Shown one piece after another: positions 7,946 to 17,435 of a stretch of 64,000 nt of DNA; the first letter of the stretch is position 1; each line of letters begins with the position of its first letter. The stretch is from Methanobacterium sp. (GTDB taxonomy: Archaea > Methanobacteriota > Methanobacteria > Methanobacteriales > Methanobacteriaceae): assembly GCA_030017655.1 (NCBI GenBank), contig JASEIM010000008.1, positions 1-64,000 of the forward strand. Direction: 5' to 3'. Made by a program: the position numbers and the translations under genes. The notes under the pieces were generated by a model. It saw only the letters and a program-made list of their open reading frames with translations, was not told the DNA's origin and made no database searches.

Positions 7946-8501
7946 AATCCCTTTTTTATAATTATTCTACTCACATCTCTATTATTTTGATTATTTTAGA
8001 CATTTAAATTTGTTTAAATAATAATTTTGCCAGAAAAAATATGCTGAAATCTGATAATTATAAATAACCCCTCAAAATAGATAAAATTAAATTTTAGAAT
8101 ATAAATTATTAAAATTTGGTTGTCAATAATATTTTTAACGATTTAAATGCTTCAATATTGATTATAAATACTTTTTTGGTTTTTTAAAAACTTAAACAGA
8201 TTATTATCATTTTATAGATTAATATTAATGAATTAAGATACCAGTAAAGGTTAAATAATAGATTTTAATAGAATATTAATCACTTTAAAATATTAATCCA
8301 TATATAAAGCTGTGAAAATATTCACATTAAAATATAAGTGTCATTTAAAATGTATTCACAAATATTTGGATTATTTATTTCGTGAATTTCTTCACAATAA
8401 TTTAATATATATTTTTGAATATGAATAATTGAGAAATAAGATTCTAAGGCATAATGGGCGAATAAAATGAATAAAAATATGAATTAGGGGGTGAAAGAAG
8501 A
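7946..8501. other. AT-rich divergent promoter region with two operators
   Basis: There is no gene in this 556-base stretch. It carries two TGTGA-N6-TCACA dyads: TGTGA-AAATAT-TCACA at 8311-8326 and CGTGA-ATTTCT-TCACA at 8381-8396. An extra TCACA half site lies at 8356-8360. A TATA-like TTTAATATATA (8401-8411) directly follows the second dyad. A strong GGGGGTGA Shine-Dalgarno precedes the adhesin start at 8502. Confidence 0.65.
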
Positions 8502-11500
8502 ATGATTAAATATAAAAACAATAATATATTCCTGATTTTACTTATTTTAATAATTATGGCAACTGTATTCAGCATTGATGATGTTTCAGCCGCTCCTAAT
8601 CAAATTTATGTAAACAATGACACAGGAAATGACACCTGGGACGGAGAAAGTCCAACATGGAACGGTACAAGCGGACCCAAATTAAGTATTAAAAACGCTA
8701 CAGGAACAGTATCCACTAATGGAGTAGTAAACGTCGCTAATGGTATTTATACTGGGACGAATAACCAAAATATTACCATAAACAGGAATATGACAATACA
8801 AGGCCAAAGCTCAACAGGAACTATAATAGATGCTGAAGGCCTAAATAGAATTTTTATAGTTAACAGCGGAATAAACTTTATCTTAAATGATCTAACTATC
8901 CGGAATGGAACAGCAACAAACAGTAACGGTGGTGCAATCCAAAATAATGGAGGCACATTAACCGTAAATAGATGTGTTTTCACAAATAACAAGGCTATCA
9001 GGACAACGGGCAATACTGATGTATTTGGTGGTGCTATTTATAGCACAGGAACTTTAACCGTGACAAACAGCATATTCACAAGCAATACTGCAGTATCTGG
9101 CTCAAATAATGAAGGGTATGGTGGAGCTATTTACAATACAGGTTCTTCAACCATAACCGGAAGTAATTTCACAAATAACAGTGTTAATAGTGCTAGTGGA
9201 ACTCGAACTGATGATGGTGGTGCTATTTACGTTACAAATACTTTAAATGTAACTAACTGTACATTTACAGGTAATAATGCACGTGATGGAGGAGCTATTT
9301 GGAGCAGCAGAACCTTGAATATCACAGGTAGTAATTTTGTTACAAATACTGCAATACGTAATGGAGGAGCTATTTGGAGTGGAAGCTCTTTAAGTGGTGT
9401 TACTTTAAATGTTACAGGCAGTAATTTTTTATCTAACACTGCAACTACTAATGGAGGAGCCATTCATAATAATGCTGGTAATGCGGAAATCCACTTTAAC
9501 AGAATAATTGGAAATTCACCCAGTGGTAATCAAATACGCCGTAGTGGTGGAAATGTAAACATCATAAATAACTGGTGGGGAGATAATGCAGGTTCAACTG
9601 GAAAAACATCAGGCACTGTTACTGCCACCACATGGCTAGTTTTAACTATAACCTCTTCACAATCATGGATTCCAACATCCGGTACTTCTACAATCACTGC
9701 AGATTTAAATCATTTAAATAATGGAAATCTAGCTACTGGAGGTTCTGTCCCTAATGGAATACCCGTAACATTCACCTGTACTCTGGGTTCAGTTAACCCG
9801 TTTGATGCATATACAATTAATGGAATAGCAACAACAACATTTACAGGTTTTAATTCCGGTATTGCAACAGTGAATGCCACAGTCGATGGCGTAAATGTAA
9901 GTACTAATATCACCGTTGGAACCGATATTTACGTTTCACCAACCGGTAACGACACCACAGGTGATGGAAGCCAGGGCAATCCATACAAAACCATTGCAAA
10001 AGGTATTTCAATGGTTTCTCCAGGAGGCACAGTTCACGTTGCAAATGGAACATATACAGGAACCGGTAATGTTAATTTAACCATTAACAAAAACGTTACT
10101 ATCAATGGGGAGAGCAGAGATTCCGCTATTATCGATCGCCAAAATCTTAACAGGATATTCATCATTTCAAGCGGATATAATATTACTTTAACAAATTTAA
10201 CACTCAGAAACGGACTTGCAAGTAACAGTAACGGTGGTGCAATTCAGAATAATGGGGGCACATTAACAATAAATAACTGTGCACTCACAAACAACAGAGC
10301 AAGTAGAACTGCTGATAGTACTGCTGTTTATGGTGGCGCTATTTACAATACAGGTACCTTGACAATAAATAACAGCATTTTCACAGGTAACACTGTAACA
10401 TCTGGTTCATTAAATGATGCTTTTGGTGGCGCTATTTACAGTACTGGTAGCATAACAATAACTGGCAGCACATTTTCAGGTAACAACGCAACCAGTTCCA
10501 GTGGAACTGCAAACGATGACGGTGGTGCTATCTACACCAATGGTAATTTGAATATAGATAATAGCTCTTTTACAAACAATACAGCAGGTCAAGATGGTGG
10601 AGCAATTTACAGCAACAGTAATTTAAGCATAAATAACAGCTCTTTTACAAGTAATGCTGGAGGTATGACCAATAATGGTGCTGGTGGTGCTATATGTATT
10701 GGAGACGGCAGCATTCTTGGAATGAACCTTACCATAACTAATTCTACATTTACAGGCAACAGCGGACAGCACGGGGGTGCATTATGGACCAATGCAGGTA
10801 GTTCTAGTAATCCTGCAGTTATCACCAATACAACTTTTACAGGCAACACCGGAACATATGGAGGAGCCATCCGTAACTGGGGTATTTTAAATATAACCAA
10901 ATCAAGTTTCACCGGTAACAGCGGTACTGAAGGCGGAGCCATTAATAATTATAACAGCGGTAGGGCTGTTTTAACAGTGACAGAATCTAATTTAATAGAT
11001 AACACCGCAACTACAGGTGGTGCTCTTTATAATGATGGTGGTACTGCTGAAATTCACTTCAACAGAATAATTGGAAATACAGGGACTGACGTGTACAGAT
11101 CTGCAGGAACATTAAACGCGCAAAACAACTGGTGGGGTAACAATTACCAGGGAAGCAGCCCGCTTGCAGCTGGAAGGGTAAACAGCGGTGCAAATGCTGC
11201 AACATGGCTTGTTTTAAGCATTGCAGCTTCACCTAATACAATTCTTGTTGGCGGAACTTCAACCGTTACAGCTGATTTAACTCATGATCAAAATGGGAAT
11301 TATTATAATCCAGCTTCTGGTCAAGTGCCTGATAGCATTCCAATAAACTTTGGAGGTACTTTAGGATCCTTAAATCCTGCAAGCAGCACCATAATAAACG
11401 GTATTTCAACCAGTACTTTCACTGCCGGAATTGTCCCTGGTACTGCAACTGTTAGTGCCACTGTTGACAGCCAAACCGTAAATACTCAAATCATAATCAG

Positions 11501-14183
11501 CCCTAAAGCTGTTTTAACAATAACTAACACAGCAAACAATAGCAACATGAATGTTGGTCAAACTGGTATTTTTACAGTAACTGTAATCAATAATGGACCT
11601 AATACAGCTACAAACATTAAAATAAACGATATACTCCCCGATGGATTTACAGCAGATACACATGGAACAGGAAGTTATGATGGAAATGTCTGGACTATCC
11701 CTAGCTTAGCTAGTGGATCATCAGCTATTTTAACCTTTACAGGCGTATTAACACCTGCAATGGCAGGGACAACCATAACCAATCATGCAACTGCCACATG
11801 GAATGAATATCCATCAACAGTAACTATACCTGACTCATCCATTTACGTAAAAAAAGCTGCGACAAGCATCACAATCACCCCTAGCAACGCAACACCAAAC
11901 GTGGGGCAGCAGTTCTATTACACCATTACTGTAACTAACAATGGTGACGACGATGCCACTGATGTGAATGTATCTAACAATTTACCTGCCGGTTTAACCT
12001 TGAATGGTTATACAGCCAGTCAAGGAACATTTATGAATGGAGAATGGAATGTTGGAACACTCACTAAAGGAAGCAGTGCCACTTTAATTGTCTATGTAAC
12101 ACCACAAAGCAGTATTGCAGGTCAAGATATGATATTAACCGCGACAAAAACACAAAATGAATATCCTCAAACCACAACTGTTTCATCCACTATACATGTA
12201 AAAAAAGCTGATGTTGCTTTAAGCCAGACTGGGAATTATTCAGGAAATAAAGTGACTTTTGTAGTTACTGCTAATAATAACGGTCCTGATAATGCTACAG
12301 GATTAGTTATAACCAATCCAATACCTGTAGTCTTAACTGGAGTCACTGTGACACCTTCCATAGGTGATTATGACCCATTAACAGGTATCTGGACAATAGG
12401 AACATTAAATAACGGAGAAAGTGCAACTTTAACCATAACTGGAAATGCAACACTTCAATCAACTATTAACAATACCGCTACACGAACTGCACAAGATGAA
12501 TACAACAGCCAAAATATTACAAGTAAATTTAGCATCTATGTACCATGTGTGGATATTTCTGTTTATAACACTCCTTGGTACTACCTTTCACTTGAGAAAA
12601 AATATCAAGACACATATGTTTATGGTAATGTACCAGTTTTCATGTTAACTGCATGGAATTCAGCATCATATGATGAAGCTACAGGAGTTATTTTACAATA
12701 TATTATTCCAAATGGATTCCAATACGTTACATCTAATACTGGAGGATTAGGTTCAATTTCCTATACTTACGATAGCTTAAATCAGCAAGGTATTTTAACA
12801 TGGAACATCGGATACATGCCAAAAGGAGGCATAGCAACCGCCTATATATATTTAAAGGTTGTAGCAGTAGGAAACAAAACAGCAAACCTTACAACAACAG
12901 CAAACCTTTTACATGTAGATCAAACCGATATAAAATCAAGCAACGACCAAAATGTAAAATATGCAATAATCACACCAGCATCAGCAGATATCCAAGTAAA
13001 CCAAACCTACACAACATATACAGAAAACAACAAGCAATATGTGACCTATACAATAACCGTGACTAATAATGGGCCAAGTAACGCTACAGGAGTGCAAATA
13101 ACTGATAAACTACCTTCAGGAGTACAATGGGTTTCAGATAATTCAGCAGGATCATATAATCATAATACCACAGGTACTGGAGCTGGAATATGGACCATAG
13201 GCAACTTAAGCTCCGAAGAAAGTAAAACACTTATAATTACAGCAGAAATCACAGGAACAGGAACAATAATCAACACAGCAACAAAAACAACCCAAGCAGA
13301 AAATGACTGGAACTACAACAACAACGCACAAACAACATACCTCACTATCTCAGGAAATTACAATAAATCTGTGGATATTTCTGTTTATAACACTCCTTGG
13401 TACTACCTTTCACTTGAGAAAAAATATCAAGACACATATGTTTATGGTAATGTACCAGTTTTCATGTTAACTGCATGGAATTCAGCATCATATGATGAAG
13501 CTACAGGAGTTATTTTACAATATATTATTCCAAATGGATTCCAATACGTTACATCTAATACTGGAGGATTAGGTTCAATTTCCTATACTTACGATAGCTT
13601 AAATCAGCAAGGTATTTTAACATGGAACATCGGATACATGCCAAAAGGAGGCATAGCAACCGCCTATATATATTTAAAGGTTGTAGCAGTAGGAAACAAA
13701 ACAGCAAACCTTACAACAACAGCAAACCTTTTACATGTAGATCAAACCGATATAAAATCAAGCAACGACCAAAATGTAAAATATGCAATAATCACACCAG
13801 CATCAGCAGATATCCAAGTAAACCAAACCTACACAACATATACAGAAAACAACAAGCAATATGTGACCTATACAATAACCGTGACTAATAATGGGCCAAG
13901 TAACGCTACAGGAGTGCAAATAACTGATAAACTACCTTCAGGAGTACAATGGGTTTCAGATAATTCAGCAGGATCATATAATCATAATACCACAGGTACT
14001 GGAGCTGGAATATGGACCATAGGCAACTTAAGCTCCGAAGAAAGTAAAACACTTATAATTACAGCAGAAATCACAGGAACAGGAACAATAATCAACACAG
14101 CAACAAAAACAACCCAAGCAGAAAATGACTGGAACTACAACAACAACGCACAAACAACATACCTCATTCGAGAGGTTATTTAA
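8502..14183 (+). CDS. Giant adhesin-like protein, beta-helix plus DUF11 repeats, no C-terminal anchor
   Basis: This 1893-residue secreted protein has a signal peptide ending near residue 33 (VSA-AP). Two similar right-handed beta-helix halves follow (about 30-480 and 480-960), with many GGAIYN, FTNN and NWWG turns. DUF11-type Ig-like repeats follow (TNNGP, DxLP, WTIGxL). The last unit, starting VDISVYNTPWYYLS, is present twice in tandem and is about 274 residues long. Such proteins are cell-surface adhesins of methanogens. Unlike the adhesin at 27694, it has no C-terminal hydrophobic anchor. It ends abruptly in TTYLIREVI, where the first copy continues TTYLTISGN, so the 3' end appears to have been cut by recombination. 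Confidence 0.88.
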   Translation: MIKYKNNNIFLILLILIIMATVFSIDDVSAAPNQIYVNNDTGNDTWDGESPTWNGTSGPKLSIKNATGTVSTNGVVNVANGIYTGTNNQNITINRNMTIQGQSSTGTIIDAEGLNRIFIVNSGINFILNDLTIRNGTATNSNGGAIQNNGGTLTVNRCVFTNNKAIRTTGNTDVFGGAIYSTGTLTVTNSIFTSNTAVSGSNNEGYGGAIYNTGSSTITGSNFTNNSVNSASGTRTDDGGAIYVTNTLNVTNCTFTGNNARDGGAIWSSRTLNITGSNFVTNTAIRNGGAIWSGSSLSGVTLNVTGSNFLSNTATTNGGAIHNNAGNAEIHFNRIIGNSPSGNQIRRSGGNVNIINNWWGDNAGSTGKTSGTVTATTWLVLTITSSQSWIPTSGTSTITADLNHLNNGNLATGGSVPNGIPVTFTCTLGSVNPFDAYTINGIATTTFTGFNSGIATVNATVDGVNVSTNITVGTDIYVSPTGNDTTGDGSQGNPYKTIAKGISMVSPGGTVHVANGTYTGTGNVNLTINKNVTINGESRDSAIIDRQNLNRIFIISSGYNITLTNLTLRNGLASNSNGGAIQNNGGTLTINNCALTNNRASRTADSTAVYGGAIYNTGTLTINNSIFTGNTVTSGSLNDAFGGAIYSTGSITITGSTFSGNNATSSSGTANDDGGAIYTNGNLNIDNSSFTNNTAGQDGGAIYSNSNLSINNSSFTSNAGGMTNNGAGGAICIGDGSILGMNLTITNSTFTGNSGQHGGALWTNAGSSSNPAVITNTTFTGNTGTYGGAIRNWGILNITKSSFTGNSGTEGGAINNYNSGRAVLTVTESNLIDNTATTGGALYNDGGTAEIHFNRIIGNTGTDVYRSAGTLNAQNNWWGNNYQGSSPLAAGRVNSGANAATWLVLSIAASPNTILVGGTSTVTADLTHDQNGNYYNPASGQVPDSIPINFGGTLGSLNPASSTIINGISTSTFTAGIVPGTATVSATVDSQTVNTQIIISPKAVLTITNTANNSNMNVGQTGIFTVTVINNGPNTATNIKINDILPDGFTADTHGTGSYDGNVWTIPSLASGSSAILTFTGVLTPAMAGTTITNHATATWNEYPSTVTIPDSSIYVKKAATSITITPSNATPNVGQQFYYTITVTNNGDDDATDVNVSNNLPAGLTLNGYTASQGTFMNGEWNVGTLTKGSSATLIVYVTPQSSIAGQDMILTATKTQNEYPQTTTVSSTIHVKKADVALSQTGNYSGNKVTFVVTANNNGPDNATGLVITNPIPVVLTGVTVTPSIGDYDPLTGIWTIGTLNNGESATLTITGNATLQSTINNTATRTAQDEYNSQNITSKFSIYVPCVDISVYNTPWYYLSLEKKYQDTYVYGNVPVFMLTAWNSASYDEATGVILQYIIPNGFQYVTSNTGGLGSISYTYDSLNQQGILTWNIGYMPKGGIATAYIYLKVVAVGNKTANLTTTANLLHVDQTDIKSSNDQNVKYAIITPASADIQVNQTYTTYTENNKQYVTYTITVTNNGPSNATGVQITDKLPSGVQWVSDNSAGSYNHNTTGTGAGIWTIGNLSSEESKTLIITAEITGTGTIINTATKTTQAENDWNYNNNAQTTYLTISGNYNKSVDISVYNTPWYYLSLEKKYQDTYVYGNVPVFMLTAWNSASYDEATGVILQYIIPNGFQYVTSNTGGLGSISYTYDSLNQQGILTWNIGYMPKGGIATAYIYLKVVAVGNKTANLTTTANLLHVDQTDIKSSNDQNVKYAIITPASADIQVNQTYTTYTENNKQYVTYTITVTNNGPSNATGVQITDKLPSGVQWVSDNSAGSYNHNTTGTGAGIWTIGNLSSEESKTLIITAEITGTGTIINTATKTTQAENDWNYNNNAQTTYLIREVI
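12549..14166 (+). repeat. Tandem direct repeat, 822-base unit
   Basis: The segment 12549-13370 recurs at 13371-14166 with a period of 822 bases (274 codons). The two copies look identical base for base over roughly 796 bases, including silent positions. They diverge only at the last codons before the stop. This indicates a very recent duplication or active gene conversion inside the adhesin gene. Confidence 0.9.
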
Positions 14184-14206
14184 CTTCTTTTTTCAAATAG
14201 TAAATC

Positions 14207-14216
14207 TTTTATATAA
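14207..14216 (+). promoter_or_regulatory. TATA box of the lasso precursor
   Basis: TTTTATATAA lies 39 bases upstream of the precursor's ATG. It would place transcription start near 14238, leaving a short leader with the GAGGTG ribosome site at 14244-14249. The precursor thus has its own promoter, as is common for lasso precursors. Confidence 0.5.
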
Positions 14217-14254
14217 CAGAAAATTAACTAACATAAACAAAAAGAGGTGTAATA

Positions 14255-14377
14255 ATGGAAGATAAACAGAAACAGTTATATAAAAAACCAAAAATTGAAA
14301 TTTATGGTAATTTAAAAAAAATTACAAATAAAACTGAGGGACCACCAGATGGTTACAACACATTTGGAACATCTTAA
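14255..14377 (+). CDS. Putative lasso peptide precursor (A), 40 residues
   Basis: A GAGGTG Shine-Dalgarno lies five bases before the ATG. The leader has Y9-K-K-P12-K-I14 followed by Gly18 and Thr24, the Y-x-x-P-x-I/L...G...T pattern of lasso leaders read by B1 proteins. The core region contains EGPPDGYNTFGTS and ends in Ser40. If Thr24 is at -2, the core starts at Lys26 and Asp32 would close a seven-residue ring. A start at Asn25 gives eight. Start at Gly29 is unlikely because no acid lies at 7-9. The cyclase, kinase, B2 and B1 genes lie within 6 kb. The C-terminal Ser fits a kinase-modified lasso peptide. Confidence 0.72.
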   Translation: MEDKQKQLYKKPKIEIYGNLKKITNKTEGPPDGYNTFGTS

Positions 14378-14420
14378 TTAAATTATTGATTTTATATTTT
14401 TACTAATATTAAAAATAGAA

Positions 14421-16337
14421 TTAGCTCTTAATCTGATTATAATTACATTTTAGCCATAAATACAAAAAAGCAACCAACCAAATATTATATGTTATCTGCC
14501 AAATATCTTTTAAGCTCTTTTCTTCAGTTGTAGAACTATATTTGTAATATTGATCTTTAATAATATCTAAATTAACATAATCATTTATAACCTCATTATT
14601 CTCATAAAAAATTTCAACTAATAGATCTTTTTCAAATAATAAGTTTCTTTCAAGTACTGGACCAAAAAGTTTTTTTGATGGACGCCACTGGATCTTACGA
14701 GGCAAAATATCATTTAAAGCTATTCTCTGGATATATCTATCCCATCCATATCTATACTTCATATTATTTGGTATTGAATAACAAAATTCGACTAATCTTT
14801 TATCAAAAAAAGGATATCTTGGTTCTATTTGGTAAGCTGAAGCTATTCGATCTTGCATCTCCATAGTATATTGGTGAGATATTCTATTAATTACAAAGTA
14901 ATGATATTGTCTAGCAGTTTTAGTTTTTGATAAAATTAAACTTGCTTTAAAACTTTTTAAATAATCAATACCTCCTAATTTATTTTCAAAATCTATATTT
15001 AAAATACTATTTTCATTAGATTTTACTTTAAATATTGAATTCAATTTTTTTCCAAAATTCTTTATTTTATAGGGTATTAAAAATAAAAATACTTCATAAT
15101 AAAATAATTTAGAAATGCTTTTTTTACTATGTTCTGAGGAACCTCTAATTTCCCTCATTAATTTTTTTAATTGTAAACTAAGTGCAAGCTCTCGAATATA
15201 ATTATTTCCATGAGAAACAATTTCATCACCACCACTTCCTCCTAAAAGGACACGTATTTTATTTTTTTCCATTTTTTTGTACATATCCCATAAAATAGCT
15301 ATATTAGGAGTAAAAAATGGCTGATCTTGATGCCATAATATAGTCTCGAAATTCTCAAAAGGATTTATTTTATCGCCTGAAGTAAAGTTATTATTAATAT
15401 TTCCAATATTTAAAACTTCTTTAATATAATCGCGTTCATCAACTTGAGGAAAGTCATCGAAAACCATTGAAAATGTGTTTATCCTGGTAAAACCATAATC
15501 ATTTTCGGTTAAAATTTTTTTAGCCATACATACAACTGAAGAAGAGTCTAACCCCCCACTTAATTCAAATCCAAGAGGATATGCACTTCTCATGCGGCAT
15601 TTTATTGCATCAGTGAATATCTTTTGGAAAGCTTTTATATATTCATCATCTGATTCCATAAATATTTTAGAATCAAAATTAAGCTCCCAATAATTTTTCT
15701 TTTTGTCAGAATCCGGGTTTATAATTAATGAATTAGCAGCTGTTAAACTGTATATTCCATCATAAAAAGTAAATTTTTTATCTGTTATGACTGTCATTAA
15801 ATGAAAAGCCACTTTCAAGTCATTAACTTGATTAGGAACCCCTTGAACACAAAATAACGCCTTAATCTCCGTCCCAAAAACAAACATCTCATCATCTAAA
15901 TAATAATAAAATGGCTTCACACCCATATGATCCCGGGCACAAAACAACTTCTCCTTATTTTTATCCCAGATTGCAAAGGCAAAATCTCCCAGTAAATGTT
16001 CAGGGCATTTCTCACCCCACTTCTCATATGATTTCAAAATGAAATAACTATCAGAAACATCTTCCTTATCTTCAATATCTAATTCTTTTGATAGCTCCTT
16101 ACGGTTATCTATTCTTGCATCTGCTGTTATAACCAGTCCAGATTCTTCAAAGGGTAATTTCTCATGCAGAGATTCAGGGGTTGTCCACAGCATCTGATGA
16201 CCCAAAGCAACTGATCCTTCACACCATGTGTCAGATCCATCAGGTCCACGATGAGATAACCGATCATTCATTTTTTTAATGAGTTCCGGGTCTACTTTTC
16301 GCCCATCTCTGTAAAAAATCCCTGTTATTGCACTCAT
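14421..16337 (-). CDS. Lasso cyclase (C), asparagine-synthetase-like
   Basis: This 638-residue protein has an N-terminal Ntn-glutaminase-like domain and a C-terminal ATP pyrophosphatase domain with PP-loop SGGLDSS at 260-266. It starts MSAITGIFY. The catalytic Cys2 of true asparagine synthetases (MCGI) is replaced, so it cannot use glutamine, a hallmark of lasso cyclases. These enzymes adenylate the ring Asp/Glu and form the isopeptide bond with the core N-terminus. It is convergent with the precursor gene, 43 bases apart. A GTGA Shine-Dalgarno precedes ATG 16337. Surface-glycan amidotransferases share the fold, but the B1, B2 and precursor context favours lasso. Confidence 0.82.
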   Translation of the reverse strand: MSAITGIFYRDGRKVDPELIKKMNDRLSHRGPDGSDTWCEGSVALGHQMLWTTPESLHEKLPFEESGLVITADARIDNRKELSKELDIEDKEDVSDSYFILKSYEKWGEKCPEHLLGDFAFAIWDKNKEKLFCARDHMGVKPFYYYLDDEMFVFGTEIKALFCVQGVPNQVNDLKVAFHLMTVITDKKFTFYDGIYSLTAANSLIINPDSDKKKNYWELNFDSKIFMESDDEYIKAFQKIFTDAIKCRMRSAYPLGFELSGGLDSSSVVCMAKKILTENDYGFTRINTFSMVFDDFPQVDERDYIKEVLNIGNINNNFTSGDKINPFENFETILWHQDQPFFTPNIAILWDMYKKMEKNKIRVLLGGSGGDEIVSHGNNYIRELALSLQLKKLMREIRGSSEHSKKSISKLFYYEVFLFLIPYKIKNFGKKLNSIFKVKSNENSILNIDFENKLGGIDYLKSFKASLILSKTKTARQYHYFVINRISHQYTMEMQDRIASAYQIEPRYPFFDKRLVEFCYSIPNNMKYRYGWDRYIQRIALNDILPRKIQWRPSKKLFGPVLERNLLFEKDLLVEIFYENNEVINDYVNLDIIKDQYYKYSSTTEEKSLKDIWQITYNIWLVAFLYLWLKCNYNQIKS

Positions 16338-16381
16338 TGTATCACTTAAGAACTGATTTCAGATAGTATAAAATTCGTTGA

Positions 16382-16795
16382 TTATTCTCTAATTAATTTT
16401 TTGACTTTGTTTATTATAATCTCTGCCCTTGAAATCGCATTTTGAGCTTCTGTTTTTGAAATGGTTCCCGCAGTATCATAAACTGCTTGATGTCGTTTTC
16501 TACGCATTCTATCAAAATAAAGAACATCAGCTTCATCCAGAAATATTTCAGCAAAACTTATTGTTGCTAAATGAGAATTTCTACTTGAAGGTCGGTAGCC
16601 TTTTTTATAAATTAAAGCTCGAATACTTTGTAAAATAGAATTATATGCTATATTAAATGTCCAGTCATAATCATTATCTAAAACTGTTTTTGCAACTTCA
16701 AGATCCCTCTCTGCAAGTTTAATAGAGTCTTCAACCTGCTTGGGCGAACTTTTCAATTTCTTGATAAATCCTTCAGCTTCCAGCTTTCTAAGCAT
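16382..16795 (-). CDS. HEPN-domain protein (toxin-like)
   Basis: This 137-residue, mostly helical protein has the HEPN active-site pattern: Arg96 to His102 within RMRRKRHQAVYD. It also has the family's typical AYNSILQSIRALIYKKGYRP segment. Intact HEPN proteins are metal-independent RNases. It starts inside the end of the nucleotidyltransferase gene (eight-base overlap), so the pair is one transcription unit. It lies between the lasso cyclase and the kinase, and may stabilise the cluster as an addiction module. Confidence 0.82.
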   Translation of the reverse strand: MLRKLEAEGFIKKLKSSPKQVEDSIKLAERDLEVAKTVLDNDYDWTFNIAYNSILQSIRALIYKKGYRPSSRNSHLATISFAEIFLDEADVLYFDRMRRKRHQAVYDTAGTISKTEAQNAISRAEIIINKVKKLIRE

Positions 16796-17354
16796 TTAAA
16801 TCTCCAGTTATCTTTATTTTTGGTTCTTTTAAAACGTTTAAAACGAATGGATCTTCTTTATTTATCCTTTCTTTGAATTCATCCTCGCTGAATAAAACAT
16901 AATTTATTTCTCTTGATAATTTTTTTTCAAGTTTTAACATTTCCTTTATTATTTTATCCTCATCAACTTCTCCAACCAAAAAAACATCAATATCGCTTTC
17001 TGCATCTGCCTTTCCTGAAGCAAAAGAGCCATATATAAAAGCCAATCTTATATTCCCTATTTTGCTTAAATCTTTGTTTATAACCTTTGCTGCACCTTCA
17101 GTTTTTAGTATAATACTTTTTAATTCTTCATATATGTGAAAATCTCTATTTACAGAATAATATTTCATATTTCCTTCTTTTTTACTTTTTAAAAGCCCAA
17201 TTTGTTCCAGGTTTGATAATTCTCTTCTAACTGCATTGATATTTTCGTTTATACTCCTTGAAATTTCTCTTACAAACATCTCTTTTTGGGGATTTATCAT
17301 GAAAAGAGTTAAAATTTTAACCCTCGTTTTTGAAGTGAATATCCTCTCCAACAT
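16788..17354 (-). CDS. Winged-helix MNT nucleotidyltransferase (antitoxin-like)
   Basis: This 188-residue protein has an N-terminal winged-helix DNA-binding domain (about 1-75: FVREISRSINENINAVRREL) and a C-terminal minimal nucleotidyltransferase domain. That domain carries GS-x10-DxD (Ser110, Asp121, Asp123 in IYGSFASGKADAESDIDVF). It is the antitoxin partner of the overlapping HEPN gene. The HTH suggests autoregulation. An AT-rich palindromic repeat (17367-17398) sits just upstream of its start and may be its operator. Confidence 0.85.
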   Translation of the reverse strand: MLERIFTSKTRVKILTLFMINPQKEMFVREISRSINENINAVRRELSNLEQIGLLKSKKEGNMKYYSVNRDFHIYEELKSIILKTEGAAKVINKDLSKIGNIRLAFIYGSFASGKADAESDIDVFLVGEVDEDKIIKEMLKLEKKLSREINYVLFSEDEFKERINKEDPFVLNVLKEPKIKITGDLNA

Positions 17355-17366
17355 GAATAAAAATTG

Positions 17367-17398
17367 TATTCAATTGTATAAATATTTTATTCAATTAA
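17367..17398. repeat. AT-rich near-palindromic motif, copy a
   Basis: The motif TTCAATTGTATAAA-N2-TTTTATTCAA lies upstream of the MNT/HEPN operon. Related copies lie at 18641-18670 and 19766-19796. All three fall within 2.5 kb of the lasso region and I saw none elsewhere in the window. Confidence 0.5.
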
Positions 17399-17435
17399 TC
17401 ATACTCGTAAGCACTTCAATTTTATTTACTTCAAG

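Noticed and set aside
7946..8501. Possible CRISPR leader or array in the AT-rich, repeat-bearing gap
   Set aside because: The repeated GTGAA/TTCAC pieces are short operator dyads at irregular spacing. No repeat-spacer structure exists.
10607..10942. Long minus-strand frames opposite the beta-helix region
   Set aside because: The repetitive Gly/Asn/Thr codons of the adhesin create stop-free antisense frames. The Pro/Leu-rich products look artificial.
12445..13888. Frames of 67 and 88 codons inside the giant adhesin
   Set aside because: They are alternative frames of the adhesin repeat. Two are identical only because the 822-base unit is duplicated.
14421..16337. Ordinary asparagine synthetase B
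   Set aside because: The N-terminal Cys required for glutamine use is absent (MSAITG), and the neighbours are B1, B2 and a lasso-like precursor.
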